From: an uncultured Eubacteriales bacterium
GTDB taxonomy: Bacteria > Bacillota > Clostridia > Oscillospirales > Acutalibacteraceae
DNA: 64,000 nt
NCBI GenBank assembly: GCA_934643185.1
Contig: CAKUBN010000007.1
Coordinates: forward strand, 3,042 to 67,041
Direction: 5' to 3'
Shown: one piece after another, positions 15,595-24,298 of the stretch
Position numbering within the stretch: position 1 is the stretch's first letter
Layout of the letters: the number at the start of each line of letters is the position of its first letter
The notes under the pieces: generated by a model
Told to the model about the DNA's origin: nothing
What the model saw: the letters and a program-made list of their open reading frames with translations, nothing else
Database searches by the model: none
Program-made: the position numbers and the translations under genes

Positions 15595-17350
15595 AAAACT
15601 GATGGAAAGCATCCGCGAACAGAAAAAGAATTCCATATTGGCCATGGTCACCATCAGCGGTGAGGTCGTCTTCGAGGTCATCATCCCGCTTTTGATGGCG
15701 AATCTCATCGATTACGGCATTGATATGGGCGATATGGGGTACATTGTCAAAATGGGTATTGTCCTGTTGCTCTCCGCACTGGGTCAGCTTTTCTGCGGTG
15801 CCATTTCCGGTAAATTCGCAGCCATTGCCTCCAGTGGCTTTGCCCGCAACCTGCGCCACGACATGTTCTATAAGGTGCAGAATTATTCATTCTCAAACAT
15901 CGATAAGTTTTCCACCGCAAGTATCGTCACGCGTCTGACAACAGACGTCACGAATCTGCAAAACACTTACCAAATGATCATCCGCATGGCGGTACGCAGC
16001 CCGCTTATGGCGATTTTCTCGCTTGTCGCGGCATTCGGCATCGACGCCAAGCTCTCGCTTATCTTCCTTGCCATCATCCCGGTGCTCGTTCTCGGCCTGT
16101 ACTTCATCATGACGAGAACGCACCCGATCTTCGAGCGCGTGTTCAGAACTTATGATAAGCTGAACAGCGTTGTGCAGGAGAACCTGCACGGCATCCGCGT
16201 GGTAAAGTCCTTTGTCCGTGAAGATTACGAAAATAAGAAGTTCACCGCCATTTCCGAAAATATCTATAAGGACTTCAAAAAAGCCGAGCAGCAGCTCGCA
16301 TGGAACGCTCCACTGATGCAGCTTTGCATGTATGCGGCGGTGCTCCTGCTCTCCTGGTTCGGCGCACGCACCATTGTTGCTTGCGGCGGTGACGCAGCGA
16401 CCGGTCTTTCCACCGGCGAGCTTCTGAGCCTGCTGTCTTACGCCGCGCAGATTCTCATGAGCCTCATGGGCCTCTCTATGATTTTCGTCATGCTCACCAT
16501 GTCCCGTACCTCCGGCGAGCGTGTCGTTGAGCTGCTCAACGAGACCCCGGACATCACCACCCCCGAAAATGCCGTAAAGAGCGTTCCGGACGGCAGCATC
16601 GATTTCGAGCACGTCCAGTTCAGCTATCGTCACGGCACAGAGGGCAAACCCGTGCTTTCCGATATTAACCTCCACATTCCGGCAGGCGCCACGGTCGGCG
16701 TCATCGGCGGCACCGGCTCCTCCAAATCGAGCTTCGTGCAGCTCATCCCGCGCCTGTACGATGTTGACCTCGGCGCGGTCAAGGTCGGCGGCATCGACGT
16801 CCGCAAATACGACCTGGATACCCTCCGCGGCGACGTCGCCATGGTGCTGCAAAAGAACGTCCTGTTCTCCGGCACCATCAAGGACAACCTGCGCTGGGGC
16901 GATGAAAATGCCACCGACGAGGAGATCCGCCATGCCTGTCAGCTCGCACAGGCCGATGACTTCATTCAAACCTTTCCTAAAGGCTACGATACCTACATTG
17001 AGCAGGGCGGCACGAATGTCTCCGGCGGCCAGAAGCAGCGCCTCTGCATCGCGCGTGCGCTGCTAAAAAAACCGAAGATTCTCATTCTGGACGACTCCAC
17101 CAGCGCAGTCGACACCCGCACGGATGCGCTTATCCGCGGCGCGTTCGCAAAGGAGATCCCGAACACGACAAAAATCATCATCGCCCAGCGCATCGCCTCC
17201 GTACAGGGAGCCGATATGATCCTTGTCTTAGATGACGGCAAGATCGTCAGCTGCGGCACGCATGACGAGCTCATGCAAACAAGCCCGATCTACCGCGAAG
17301 TTTATGAATCCCAGACGAAAGGAGATCCTGACAATGCCACCGCGTCCTAA
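15587..17350 (+). CDS. ABC exporter half-transporter, degenerate-site subunit
   Basis: A 587-residue fusion of a six-helix membrane domain (residues ~1-320) and an ATPase domain. Walker A is GGTGSSKSS, the signature is VSGGQKQR, and Walker B is ILILDDSTSAVDT, where the catalytic Glu is replaced by Asp. The last point marks it as the degenerate-site partner of a heterodimer with the next gene, as in BmrCD/LmrCD-type drug exporters. The start at 15587 follows AAAGGAG; it overlaps marR and the next gene. The substrate is unknown, probably a drug, peptide or lipid. Confidence 0.93.
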   Translation: MVKKLMESIREQKKNSILAMVTISGEVVFEVIIPLLMANLIDYGIDMGDMGYIVKMGIVLLLSALGQLFCGAISGKFAAIASSGFARNLRHDMFYKVQNYSFSNIDKFSTASIVTRLTTDVTNLQNTYQMIIRMAVRSPLMAIFSLVAAFGIDAKLSLIFLAIIPVLVLGLYFIMTRTHPIFERVFRTYDKLNSVVQENLHGIRVVKSFVREDYENKKFTAISENIYKDFKKAEQQLAWNAPLMQLCMYAAVLLLSWFGARTIVACGGDAATGLSTGELLSLLSYAAQILMSLMGLSMIFVMLTMSRTSGERVVELLNETPDITTPENAVKSVPDGSIDFEHVQFSYRHGTEGKPVLSDINLHIPAGATVGVIGGTGSSKSSFVQLIPRLYDVDLGAVKVGGIDVRKYDLDTLRGDVAMVLQKNVLFSGTIKDNLRWGDENATDEEIRHACQLAQADDFIQTFPKGYDTYIEQGGTNVSGGQKQRLCIARALLKKPKILILDDSTSAVDTRTDALIRGAFAKEIPNTTKIIIAQRIASVQGADMILVLDDGKIVSCGTHDELMQTSPIYREVYESQTKGDPDNATAS

Positions 17351-19259
17351 TGGTCCCAGACTCTCCATGAAAGAAAGCATGAAGCAGCTCGATAAGAAGA
17401 CCTTATTCCGCCTGCTTTCCTATATGAAACCGTACAGGCTGCACCTTGTGTTCGTGTTCATCTGCATTGCGGTGAGCGCTTTCGCAAGCGTCATGTCCTC
17501 CCTGTTTTTAAAGTCCCTCATTGATGATTACATCTCCCCGCTCCTGCTCGAATCCAATCCGAACTTTAGCGGTCTTCTGTATGCGCTGCTCCAAATGGCA
17601 GTCATTTACGTCATCGGCGCGTTCTCTACGCTGTTCTACAACCGCACCATGGCAGTTGTTTCACAGGGCACGTTAAAGAAAATTCGTGACCAGATGTTCG
17701 AGCACATGCAGACGCTGCCCATCAAGTTCTTTGATACGCACACCCACGGCGACATTATGAGTTTCTACACAAACGATACGGACACCCTGCGCCAGATGAT
17801 TTCCCAGAGCATTCCGCAGACGCTTTCCTCCATCTTCACGGTCGTTTCCGTGTTCTGTTCTATGCTGACGCTCAGCATTTGGCTTACCCTGTTCCTGGTC
17901 GCGTTCCTCTTTGTCATGTTCAAGATCGTCAGCAAGGTCACCGCAAAAAGCGGCAGCTATTTTGTTCGCCAGCAGCAATCCCTCGGCAATGTGAACGGCT
18001 ACATCGAAGAAATGATCAATGGCCAGAAGGTCATCAAGGTCTTCTGCCACGAAGACAAAACAAAGGTTGAGTTCGACAAACGAAACGACGACCTCTTCAC
18101 AAACGCTTCCGAAGCGAATAAGTTCGCAAACATCCTCGGCCCCATCATGAACGCACTCGGCTACTTCCTTTACGTGCTCATCGCCGTGCTTGGCGGTGGT
18201 CTCGCACTTGCAGGCGTACCGAACCTGACTCTCACCGGCATGGGTGTCATGACGCTCGGCGGCATCGCGTCGTTCCTGCAGCTCTCCCGCAGCTTCGTTA
18301 TGCCGATCAGCCAGGTCACGCAGCAGATCTCGTCCATCATCATGGCTATGGCAGGCGCTTCCCGCATCTTCTCTCTGCTCGATGCCGAGAGCGAAAAAGA
18401 CGAGGGCTACGTCACGCTCGTCAACGCCGAAAAGAAAAACGGCGTGCTCACCGAAACCGACAAGCATACCGGCCTTTGGGCATGGAAGCATCCGCATAAG
18501 GACGGCACGGTCACCTATACGGAGCTCACCGGTCACGTAGAGCTTGAGGACGTCGATTTTGGTTATACCCCGGAGAAGACCGTCCTGCATGACATCACGC
18601 TTTACGCAGAGCCCGGCCAGAAGGTCGCGTTCGTCGGCGCAACGGGCGCAGGCAAAACGACCATCACAAACCTCATCAACCGCTTCTATGACATTTCTGA
18701 CGGCAAGATCCGCTACGACGGCATCAATATCACGAAGATCAAGAAGCCGGATCTCCGCCGTTCCCTCGGCGTGGTTTTGCAGGACGTCAACCTGTTCACA
18801 GGCACCGTCATGGAGAATATCCGCTACGGTAAGCTCGATGCCACGGACGAAGAGTGCATCGCCGCCGCAAAGCTCGCAAACGCCGACGGCTTCATTCGTA
18901 TGCTGCCGCAGGGCTATGACACCGTTCTTTCCGGCGACGGCAGCGGCCTCTCGCAGGGCCAGCGCCAGCTCATTTCCATCGCCCGCGCCGCCGTTGCAGA
19001 CCCGCCCGTCATGATTCTCGACGAAGCGACGTCCTCCATCGATACCCGCACGGAAGCCATCGTGCAGTCCGGCATGGACGCCTTGATGAAAGGCCGCACC
19101 GTGTTCGTCATCGCGCACCGCCTATCGACGGTCCAGAACTCCGATGTCATCATGGTGCTCGACCACGGCCACATCATCGAACGTGGCAGCCACCGCGACC
19201 TCATCGCACAGAAAGGCACCTACTACCGCCTCTACACCGGCGCATTCGAGCTGGAATAA
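17334..19259 (+). CDS. ABC exporter half-transporter, catalytic-site subunit
   Basis: A 641-residue membrane-ATPase fusion. Walker A is GATGAGKTT, Walker B is PVMILDEATSSID with the catalytic Glu, but the signature is LSQGQRQ rather than LSGGQ. This pairs with the Asp-containing Walker B of the upstream subunit, so the two build one competent and one degenerate ATP site. An insertion of ~45 residues (about 375-425) between the membrane and ATPase domains is longer than usual. The start at 17334 follows AAAGGAG and overlaps the preceding gene by 17 bp. Confidence 0.93.
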   Translation: MPPRPNGPRLSMKESMKQLDKKTLFRLLSYMKPYRLHLVFVFICIAVSAFASVMSSLFLKSLIDDYISPLLLESNPNFSGLLYALLQMAVIYVIGAFSTLFYNRTMAVVSQGTLKKIRDQMFEHMQTLPIKFFDTHTHGDIMSFYTNDTDTLRQMISQSIPQTLSSIFTVVSVFCSMLTLSIWLTLFLVAFLFVMFKIVSKVTAKSGSYFVRQQQSLGNVNGYIEEMINGQKVIKVFCHEDKTKVEFDKRNDDLFTNASEANKFANILGPIMNALGYFLYVLIAVLGGGLALAGVPNLTLTGMGVMTLGGIASFLQLSRSFVMPISQVTQQISSIIMAMAGASRIFSLLDAESEKDEGYVTLVNAEKKNGVLTETDKHTGLWAWKHPHKDGTVTYTELTGHVELEDVDFGYTPEKTVLHDITLYAEPGQKVAFVGATGAGKTTITNLINRFYDISDGKIRYDGINITKIKKPDLRRSLGVVLQDVNLFTGTVMENIRYGKLDATDEECIAAAKLANADGFIRMLPQGYDTVLSGDGSGLSQGQRQLISIARAAVADPPVMILDEATSSIDTRTEAIVQSGMDALMKGRTVFVIAHRLSTVQNSDVIMVLDHGHIIERGSHRDLIAQKGTYYRLYTGAFELE

Positions 19260-19281
19260 GGTAAATTCAAAGCGATAAACG

Positions 19282-19317
19282 AAAACTCCGTTTGCTGATG
19301 AACAAGCGGAGTTTTTT
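19282..19317 (+). terminator. Terminator after the ABC exporter operon
   Basis: CTCCGTTTG pairs with CAAGCGGAG, followed by TTTTTT. Confidence 0.85.
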
Positions 19318-19325
19318 GCTGCGCA

Positions 19326-19361
19326 AAAGCAGCCCCGTTCACGTTGGAACAGGGCTGCTTT
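19326..19361 (-). terminator. Terminator after purD
   Basis: AAAGCAGCCC-GTTC pairs with GAAC-GGGCTGCTTT; read leftward it ends in TTTT. It marks the end of the purine operon. Confidence 0.85.
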
Positions 19362-19372
19362 CTCATTTTATC

Positions 19373-20638
19373 TTATTTCGTTCTACCGATGTCATGGCGG
19401 TAATGCGCGCCGTCAAAATGGATTTTCTCCACCGCTGCATACGCCTTTTCGAGCGCTTCGTCCAGCGTTTTAGCCGTCGCGGTCACGCCCAGCACACGGC
19501 CGCCGTTTGTCAGCAGCTTGCCGTTTTCAAGCTTCGTACCGGCGTGGTAGACCGTCACGCCCTCCGCCTGACCGTTCTCGTCGAGGCCGGTGATTTCCAG
19601 TCCCTTCGGGTAAGACTGCGGGTAGCCGCCGCTCGCCATCACGACGCACGCGCACGCTTCCGGAATCCATTCAATCTCAAGCTCGTCGAGCTTCTCGTCA
19701 ATGACCGCATTGATGACGTCCACAAAATCGGTCTTGAGACGCGGCAGTACGACCTGCGTCTCCGGGTCGCCGAAGCGCGCGTTGTACTCAATGACCTTCG
19801 GGCCGTCCGGGGTCAGCATCAGGCCGAAGTACAAACAGCCCTTAAACGGTCTGCCCTCTGCCTGCATCGCTTTGACGGTCGGCAGGAAGATGGTTTTCAT
19901 ACACGCGTCCGCAATTTCGTTCGTGTAATACGGGTTCGGACTGATGGTACCCATGCCGCCGGTGTTCAGGCCCTTGTCGCCGTCCAGTGCACGCTTGTGG
20001 TCTTTAGAGGACACCATCGGGCGCAGCGTCTTGCCGTCCGTAAATGCCAACACGGAAACCTCCGGGCCGGTCAGGAATTCCTCCACAACAACGTTGTTGC
20101 CGGAAGCGCCGAACACCTTGTCTTCCATAATGGTGTGCACGGCATCCTTCGCCTCGTCAAAGTTTTGCGCGATGATAACGCCCTTACCAAGCGCCAAGCC
20201 GTCTGCCTTAATGACAACCGGGAACTTGCCGCGCTTTTCCACGTACTCTACGACCTCTTTCGGGTCGGAGAACACCGCGTAATCCGCCGTCGGAATACCG
20301 TAGTTCTTCATCAGATTTTTCGAGAACACCTTGCTGCTCTCGATGATGGCCGCATTCGCGCGCGGGCCGAATGCACGGATGCCCTCTTTTTCGAGCGCAT
20401 CTACCATACCGGCCGCAAGCGGGTCATCCGGCGCAACAAACACAAGGTCAACTGCGTTTTTCTTCGCGAAATCCACAACGCCGTCAATGTCCATCGCGTT
20501 AATGGCCACGCACGCGGCGTCTGCCGCAATGCCGCCGTTGCCCGGTGCGCACCACAGTTTTTCCGTTTTAGGGCTCTCTTTCAGCTTGCGGATGATCGCA
20601 TGCTCACGTCCGCCGCTGCCGATAACCAGAATATTCAT
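19373..20638 (-). CDS. purD: Phosphoribosylamine-glycine ligase
   Basis: A 421-residue ATP-grasp enzyme that makes glycinamide ribonucleotide, the second step of purine synthesis. The N-terminal NILVIGSGGREHAI motif, the ATP-grasp region VVIKADGLALGKGV and the metal-binding YNARFGDPETQVVLPRL are all present. Length is normal. It is the last gene of the operon, 24 bp after the AICAR transformylase gene. Confidence 0.97.
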   Translation of the reverse strand: MNILVIGSGGREHAIIRKLKESPKTEKLWCAPGNGGIAADAACVAINAMDIDGVVDFAKKNAVDLVFVAPDDPLAAGMVDALEKEGIRAFGPRANAAIIESSKVFSKNLMKNYGIPTADYAVFSDPKEVVEYVEKRGKFPVVIKADGLALGKGVIIAQNFDEAKDAVHTIMEDKVFGASGNNVVVEEFLTGPEVSVLAFTDGKTLRPMVSSKDHKRALDGDKGLNTGGMGTISPNPYYTNEIADACMKTIFLPTVKAMQAEGRPFKGCLYFGLMLTPDGPKVIEYNARFGDPETQVVLPRLKTDFVDVINAVIDEKLDELEIEWIPEACACVVMASGGYPQSYPKGLEITGLDENGQAEGVTVYHAGTKLENGKLLTNGGRVLGVTATAKTLDEALEKAYAAVEKIHFDGAHYRHDIGRTK

Positions 20639-20662
20639 AATAAAAGCACCTCGCCTTTCGGA

Positions 20663-21838
20663 TCAATGGTGGAACAGACGGATGCCCGTGAATGCCATGG
20701 CGATGCCATACTTGTTGCACGTATCGATGACGTTGTCGTCGCGGATAGAGCCGCCCGGCTGCGCAATAAATTCTACGCCGCTCTTGTGTGCGCGCTCAAT
20801 GTTGTCGCCGAACGGGAAGAACGCGTCGCTGCCCACGGAAACGCCCTTAAACGTCGCAAGCCAAGCCGCTTTCTCCTCGCGGGTAAACACCTCCGGCTTC
20901 TCGGTGAAAAACTGCTGCCAAACACCGTCGCGCAGCACGTCGTCATGCTCCTCACTGATGTACACGTCAATGGTGTTGTCGCGGTCAGGACGGCGGATGC
21001 CCTCCTTAAACGGCAGATTCAGCACCTTTTCGTGCTGACGCAGATACCAGATGTCCGCCTTGTTGCCCGCAAGACGCGTGCAGTGGATGCGGCTCTGCTG
21101 GCCGGCGCCGATGCCGATGGCCTGACCGTCCTTCGCATAGCAGACGGAGTTCGACTGCGTGTATTTCAGCGTGATGAGGGAGAGCACTAAGTCAAGCTTT
21201 GCGTCCTCCGGAATCTCTTTGTTTTCCGTCACAAGATTTGTCAGCATGTCCGCGTCGATTTTCAGTTCGTTTCTGCCCTGCTCAAACGTGATGCCGAAAA
21301 CATCCTTGTGCTCAATCGGCTCCGGCTTGTAATCCGGGTCGATCTCAACGACATTGTACGTGCCCTTACGCTTTGTCTTTAAAATCGCAAGCGCTTCGTC
21401 CGTGTAGCCCGGTGCAATGATGCCGTCGGAAACTTCACGTGCCAACAGCGTTGCGGTTTCCTTATCGCATACGTCGGAAAGTGCTGCCCAGTCGCCGTAG
21501 GAGGACATTCTGTCCGCGCCGCGGGCTCTTGCGTATGCCGTCGCGATGGGAGAAAGCTCCAGATCGTCCACAAAATAAATCTTTTTCAGCGTGTCGCTCA
21601 TCGGCTTTGCCACAGCTGCGCCCGCCGGGCTCACGTGCTTAAAGGAAGCCGCCGCCGGCATGCCGGTTGCCGCTTTCAGCTCTTTTACAAGCTGCCAGGA
21701 GTTGAACGCATCCAAAAGATTGATATAGCCCGGTCTGCCGTTCAAAACGCGAATCGGCAGGTCGCGACCGTCGTTCGTAAAAATTTTCGCCGGTTTCTGG
21801 TTCGGGTTGCAGCCGTATTTCAGTTCCAGTTCTTTCAT
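20663..21838 (-). CDS. AICAR transformylase (stand-alone, PurH-type domain only)
   Basis: A 391-residue phosphoribosylaminoimidazolecarboxamide formyltransferase. It starts LELKYGCNPNQKPAKIF and carries SFKHVSPAGAA, QSNSVCYAKDGQAIGIGAGQQSR-type and SDAFFPFGDNIERA regions of the transformylase domain. Bifunctional PurH is over 500 residues; the N-terminal IMP cyclohydrolase domain is absent here. That missing step is supplied by the PurO-type gene just upstream. It catalyses the penultimate step of IMP synthesis with 10-formyl-THF. Confidence 0.93.
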   Translation of the reverse strand: MKELELKYGCNPNQKPAKIFTNDGRDLPIRVLNGRPGYINLLDAFNSWQLVKELKAATGMPAAASFKHVSPAGAAVAKPMSDTLKKIYFVDDLELSPIATAYARARGADRMSSYGDWAALSDVCDKETATLLAREVSDGIIAPGYTDEALAILKTKRKGTYNVVEIDPDYKPEPIEHKDVFGITFEQGRNELKIDADMLTNLVTENKEIPEDAKLDLVLSLITLKYTQSNSVCYAKDGQAIGIGAGQQSRIHCTRLAGNKADIWYLRQHEKVLNLPFKEGIRRPDRDNTIDVYISEEHDDVLRDGVWQQFFTEKPEVFTREEKAAWLATFKGVSVGSDAFFPFGDNIERAHKSGVEFIAQPGGSIRDDNVIDTCNKYGIAMAFTGIRLFHH

Positions 21839-21856
21839 AGTTTCCCCTCCGAAAAA

Positions 21857-22570
21857 TCACTTATTCTTGTTGACGATGCGGGTCTCAATCTTGCCCGTCT
21901 TCAAATTGATGAAGCGCGTGAACAAGGAGACCTTGTTGTCTTCGTTCAGGTTCGTCCACAGGTCATTCGTAAACGTATCGATGTCGCCCTCAATCTTCAC
22001 CGGCTTCGGCTCGCCCTCAAAGGACGGGATACGCGGTGCGCCGTCACACTTATACGTGTGGATGAAGTGGCCGAGGCCGTCCACCGGCGTATAGTCGAAG
22101 AAAAAGCTCTGCGGCGCGTCCGGGTTGCCCTCACAGCTCTTCAAAATGGAAAGCTTATAGGTAAAGTCGCCGTCCTTCAGCTTTACAAGGCCGGAAATTC
22201 TCGGCGTAAAGTTCGGGGCGTCCGGCTCAAACTTGCGGGTCTTCAACGCTTTTTTGAAGCTCTTGCCCGCCTTGAGGTATGTAAATACGGTATCCGTCTG
22301 GTCTCCGTTCGTCACAATGGTCTTGTTTGCCAAAACGCGCACCGGCGCATAAATGACAAGGGACGGGTCAGAAAGCTTTGCGGGGTCAAACGCTTCCGTG
22401 CGGATGCCGTCGCCCTGCTCCACAAACACGCGGTTGCGGGAGTTCACGCTGCGGCCCATAATGAAATACGCGATGACCGCATGCACGCCGTCCGCGCTTT
22501 TGCCGATGACGATGCCGCGGCCCGGGTATGCGTTGCCTGCAAGTTCCTTTTTAATATCCAGAATTTCCAT
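21857..22570 (-). CDS. purO: IMP cyclohydrolase, PurO type
   Basis: A 237-residue protein resembling the stand-alone IMP cyclohydrolase known from archaea. It starts with an NPGRG-like stretch (GNAYPGRGIVIGKS), followed by YFIMGRSVNSRNRVF and FTPRISGLV. It would close FAICAR to IMP, completing the pathway in place of the missing PurH domain. It lies 18 bp upstream of the transformylase gene. The operon position makes the assignment strong. Confidence 0.88.
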   Translation of the reverse strand: MEILDIKKELAGNAYPGRGIVIGKSADGVHAVIAYFIMGRSVNSRNRVFVEQGDGIRTEAFDPAKLSDPSLVIYAPVRVLANKTIVTNGDQTDTVFTYLKAGKSFKKALKTRKFEPDAPNFTPRISGLVKLKDGDFTYKLSILKSCEGNPDAPQSFFFDYTPVDGLGHFIHTYKCDGAPRIPSFEGEPKPVKIEGDIDTFTNDLWTNLNEDNKVSLFTRFINLKTGKIETRIVNKNK

Positions 22571-22602
22571 GTATCCGTTTCCTTTCTATGTAAAGGGATA
22601 AA

Positions 22603-23229
22603 TTATTCTTTAATCGTAACGATAGAGCCGTTCACGGAAAGCTTACCCGCGCAGAACAAAGACACTGCCTGCGGCAGAATCTTCCACTCCGCCTGCTCCA
22701 TAATGCGGCGCTGCAGCGTCTCGGGCGTGTCGCCCTGCTCCACCGGCACCGCTTTCTGTAAGATGATCGGGCCGCCGTCGCACACCTCGTTTACAAAGTG
22801 TACCGTCGCGCCGGAGACCTTCACGCCGCGTGCCAAAGCCGCCTCGTGCACGTGCAGACCGTAATAGCCCTTGCCGCAGAACGACGGAATGAGCGCCGGG
22901 TGCACGTTGATGATCTTATTTTCAAACGCCTTCGTGAACTTCTCGTTCGTAATGGTCATAAAGCCCGCCAGAACAATTAAGTCCGTGTGCTTTTCTTTCA
23001 GCAAGTTTTCGAGCGCTTCGCTGTACACGTCCACGTTTTCATAGTCGCTGCGCGCCAGCACAATGCCCTCAATGCCTGCGTTTTTCGCACGCTCCAAGGC
23101 ATAAACGCCCGGCTTGCTCGCCACAACCACGGAAATTTTGCCGTTTTCGATTTTACCGGCTCTCTCCGCGTCGATCAGCGCCTGCAAATTCGTTCCGCCG
23201 CCGGAAACGAGGACTGCGATGTTCAGCAC
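22603..23229 (-). CDS. purN: Phosphoribosylglycinamide formyltransferase
   Basis: A 208-residue enzyme that formylates GAR using 10-formyl-THF. The N-terminal VLVSGGGTNLQAL, the substrate region VLAGFMTI and the catalytic NVHPALIPSFCGKGYYG (with the Asn/His pair) are visible. It overlaps the end of purM by 7 bp, showing translational coupling in the operon. Confidence 0.96.
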   Translation of the reverse strand: MLNIAVLVSGGGTNLQALIDAERAGKIENGKISVVVASKPGVYALERAKNAGIEGIVLARSDYENVDVYSEALENLLKEKHTDLIVLAGFMTITNEKFTKAFENKIINVHPALIPSFCGKGYYGLHVHEAALARGVKVSGATVHFVNEVCDGGPIILQKAVPVEQGDTPETLQRRIMEQAEWKILPQAVSLFCAGKLSVNGSIVTIKE

Positions 23230-24257
23230 AGGATGACCCCCTCGTCGCCCTCAACCACTTCACCGATGACAAACGCCTTTTCGCCCGCATCATTCAGCGC
23301 CTTAATGGCCGCGTCCGCCGTCTCCTTGGAGACCGCCATGCACATGCCGACACCCATGTTGAACGTGTTGAACATGTCGCGCTCCGGAATGTTGCCCGTC
23401 TTCGCGATGAGGTCGAAGATCGGCAGCACCGGCACTGCGGAACGGTCCACCTTAGCGGTGAGGCCCTTCTTCATCATACGCGGAATGTTCTCGTAGAAGC
23501 CGCCTCCCGTAATGTGGGAGATTGCCTTCACGTCTGCCGCTTCAATGGCCGCCAGTGCAGGCTTTACATACAGGCGCGTCGGGGTCAGAAGTGCCTCGCC
23601 CAACGTGCAGCCGAGCTCTTCGTAATACGTTTCGAGCTTTTCTTTATTCAGACCGAACACCTTTCTCACCAGAGAGAAGCCGTTCGAATGTACGCCGGAA
23701 GATGCCACGCCAACAAGCACGTCGCCCGCCTGCATCTTGGAGCCGTCAATGATCTTATCCTTATCTACAATGCCCACCGTAAAGCCCGCGAGGTCATAGT
23801 CGTCCTCCGGCATCACGCCCGGGTGCTCTGCGGTCTCGCCGCCGATGAGCGCGCAGCCGGACTGCACGCAGCCCTCCGCAACACCCTTTACGATCTCTGC
23901 AATCTTCTCCGGCACGTTCTTGCCGCAGGCGATGTAATCGAGGAAAAAGAGCGGTTTTGCGCCGCAGCATACGACGTCGTTCACGCACATGGCAACGCAG
24001 TCAATGCCGATGGTGTCATGCTTATCAAGCAGCATGGCCGCCACAAGCTTCGTGCCCACGCCGTCTGTGCCGGAAACAAGCACAGGTTCTTTCATACCGG
24101 TCATGTCCGGCTGGAAAAGACCGCCGAAACCGCCGATGCCGGAAACCACGCCCGGAATATTTGTACGCTTTACGTGCTCTTTCATCAGCTCTACGGACTT
24201 GTAGCCTGCGGTAACGTCAACGCCCGCTGCCTTGTAGCTATCGCTGTAACTTTTCAT
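23223..24257 (-). CDS. purM: Phosphoribosylformylglycinamidine cyclo-ligase
   Basis: A 344-residue AIR synthetase. Signature stretches include YKAAGVDVTAGYKSVELMK at the N-terminus, VSGTDGVGTKL, ALIGGETAEHPG and GIVDKDKIIDG. It converts FGAM to aminoimidazole ribonucleotide with ATP. Length is normal. It overlaps purN downstream and lies 41 bp after an aminopeptidase gene. Confidence 0.97.
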   Translation of the reverse strand: MKSYSDSYKAAGVDVTAGYKSVELMKEHVKRTNIPGVVSGIGGFGGLFQPDMTGMKEPVLVSGTDGVGTKLVAAMLLDKHDTIGIDCVAMCVNDVVCCGAKPLFFLDYIACGKNVPEKIAEIVKGVAEGCVQSGCALIGGETAEHPGVMPEDDYDLAGFTVGIVDKDKIIDGSKMQAGDVLVGVASSGVHSNGFSLVRKVFGLNKEKLETYYEELGCTLGEALLTPTRLYVKPALAAIEAADVKAISHITGGGFYENIPRMMKKGLTAKVDRSAVPVLPIFDLIAKTGNIPERDMFNTFNMGVGMCMAVSKETADAAIKALNDAGEKAFVIGEVVEGDEGVILC

Positions 24258-24298
24258 TCTTTAACTTCTCTCTTTCTTTAAATTATCTATAAAATGAA

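Noticed and set aside
19292..21190. 632-codon rightward frame opposite purD and the transformylase gene
   Set aside because: Both leftward genes are unmistakable, and the frame has no start signal or family features.
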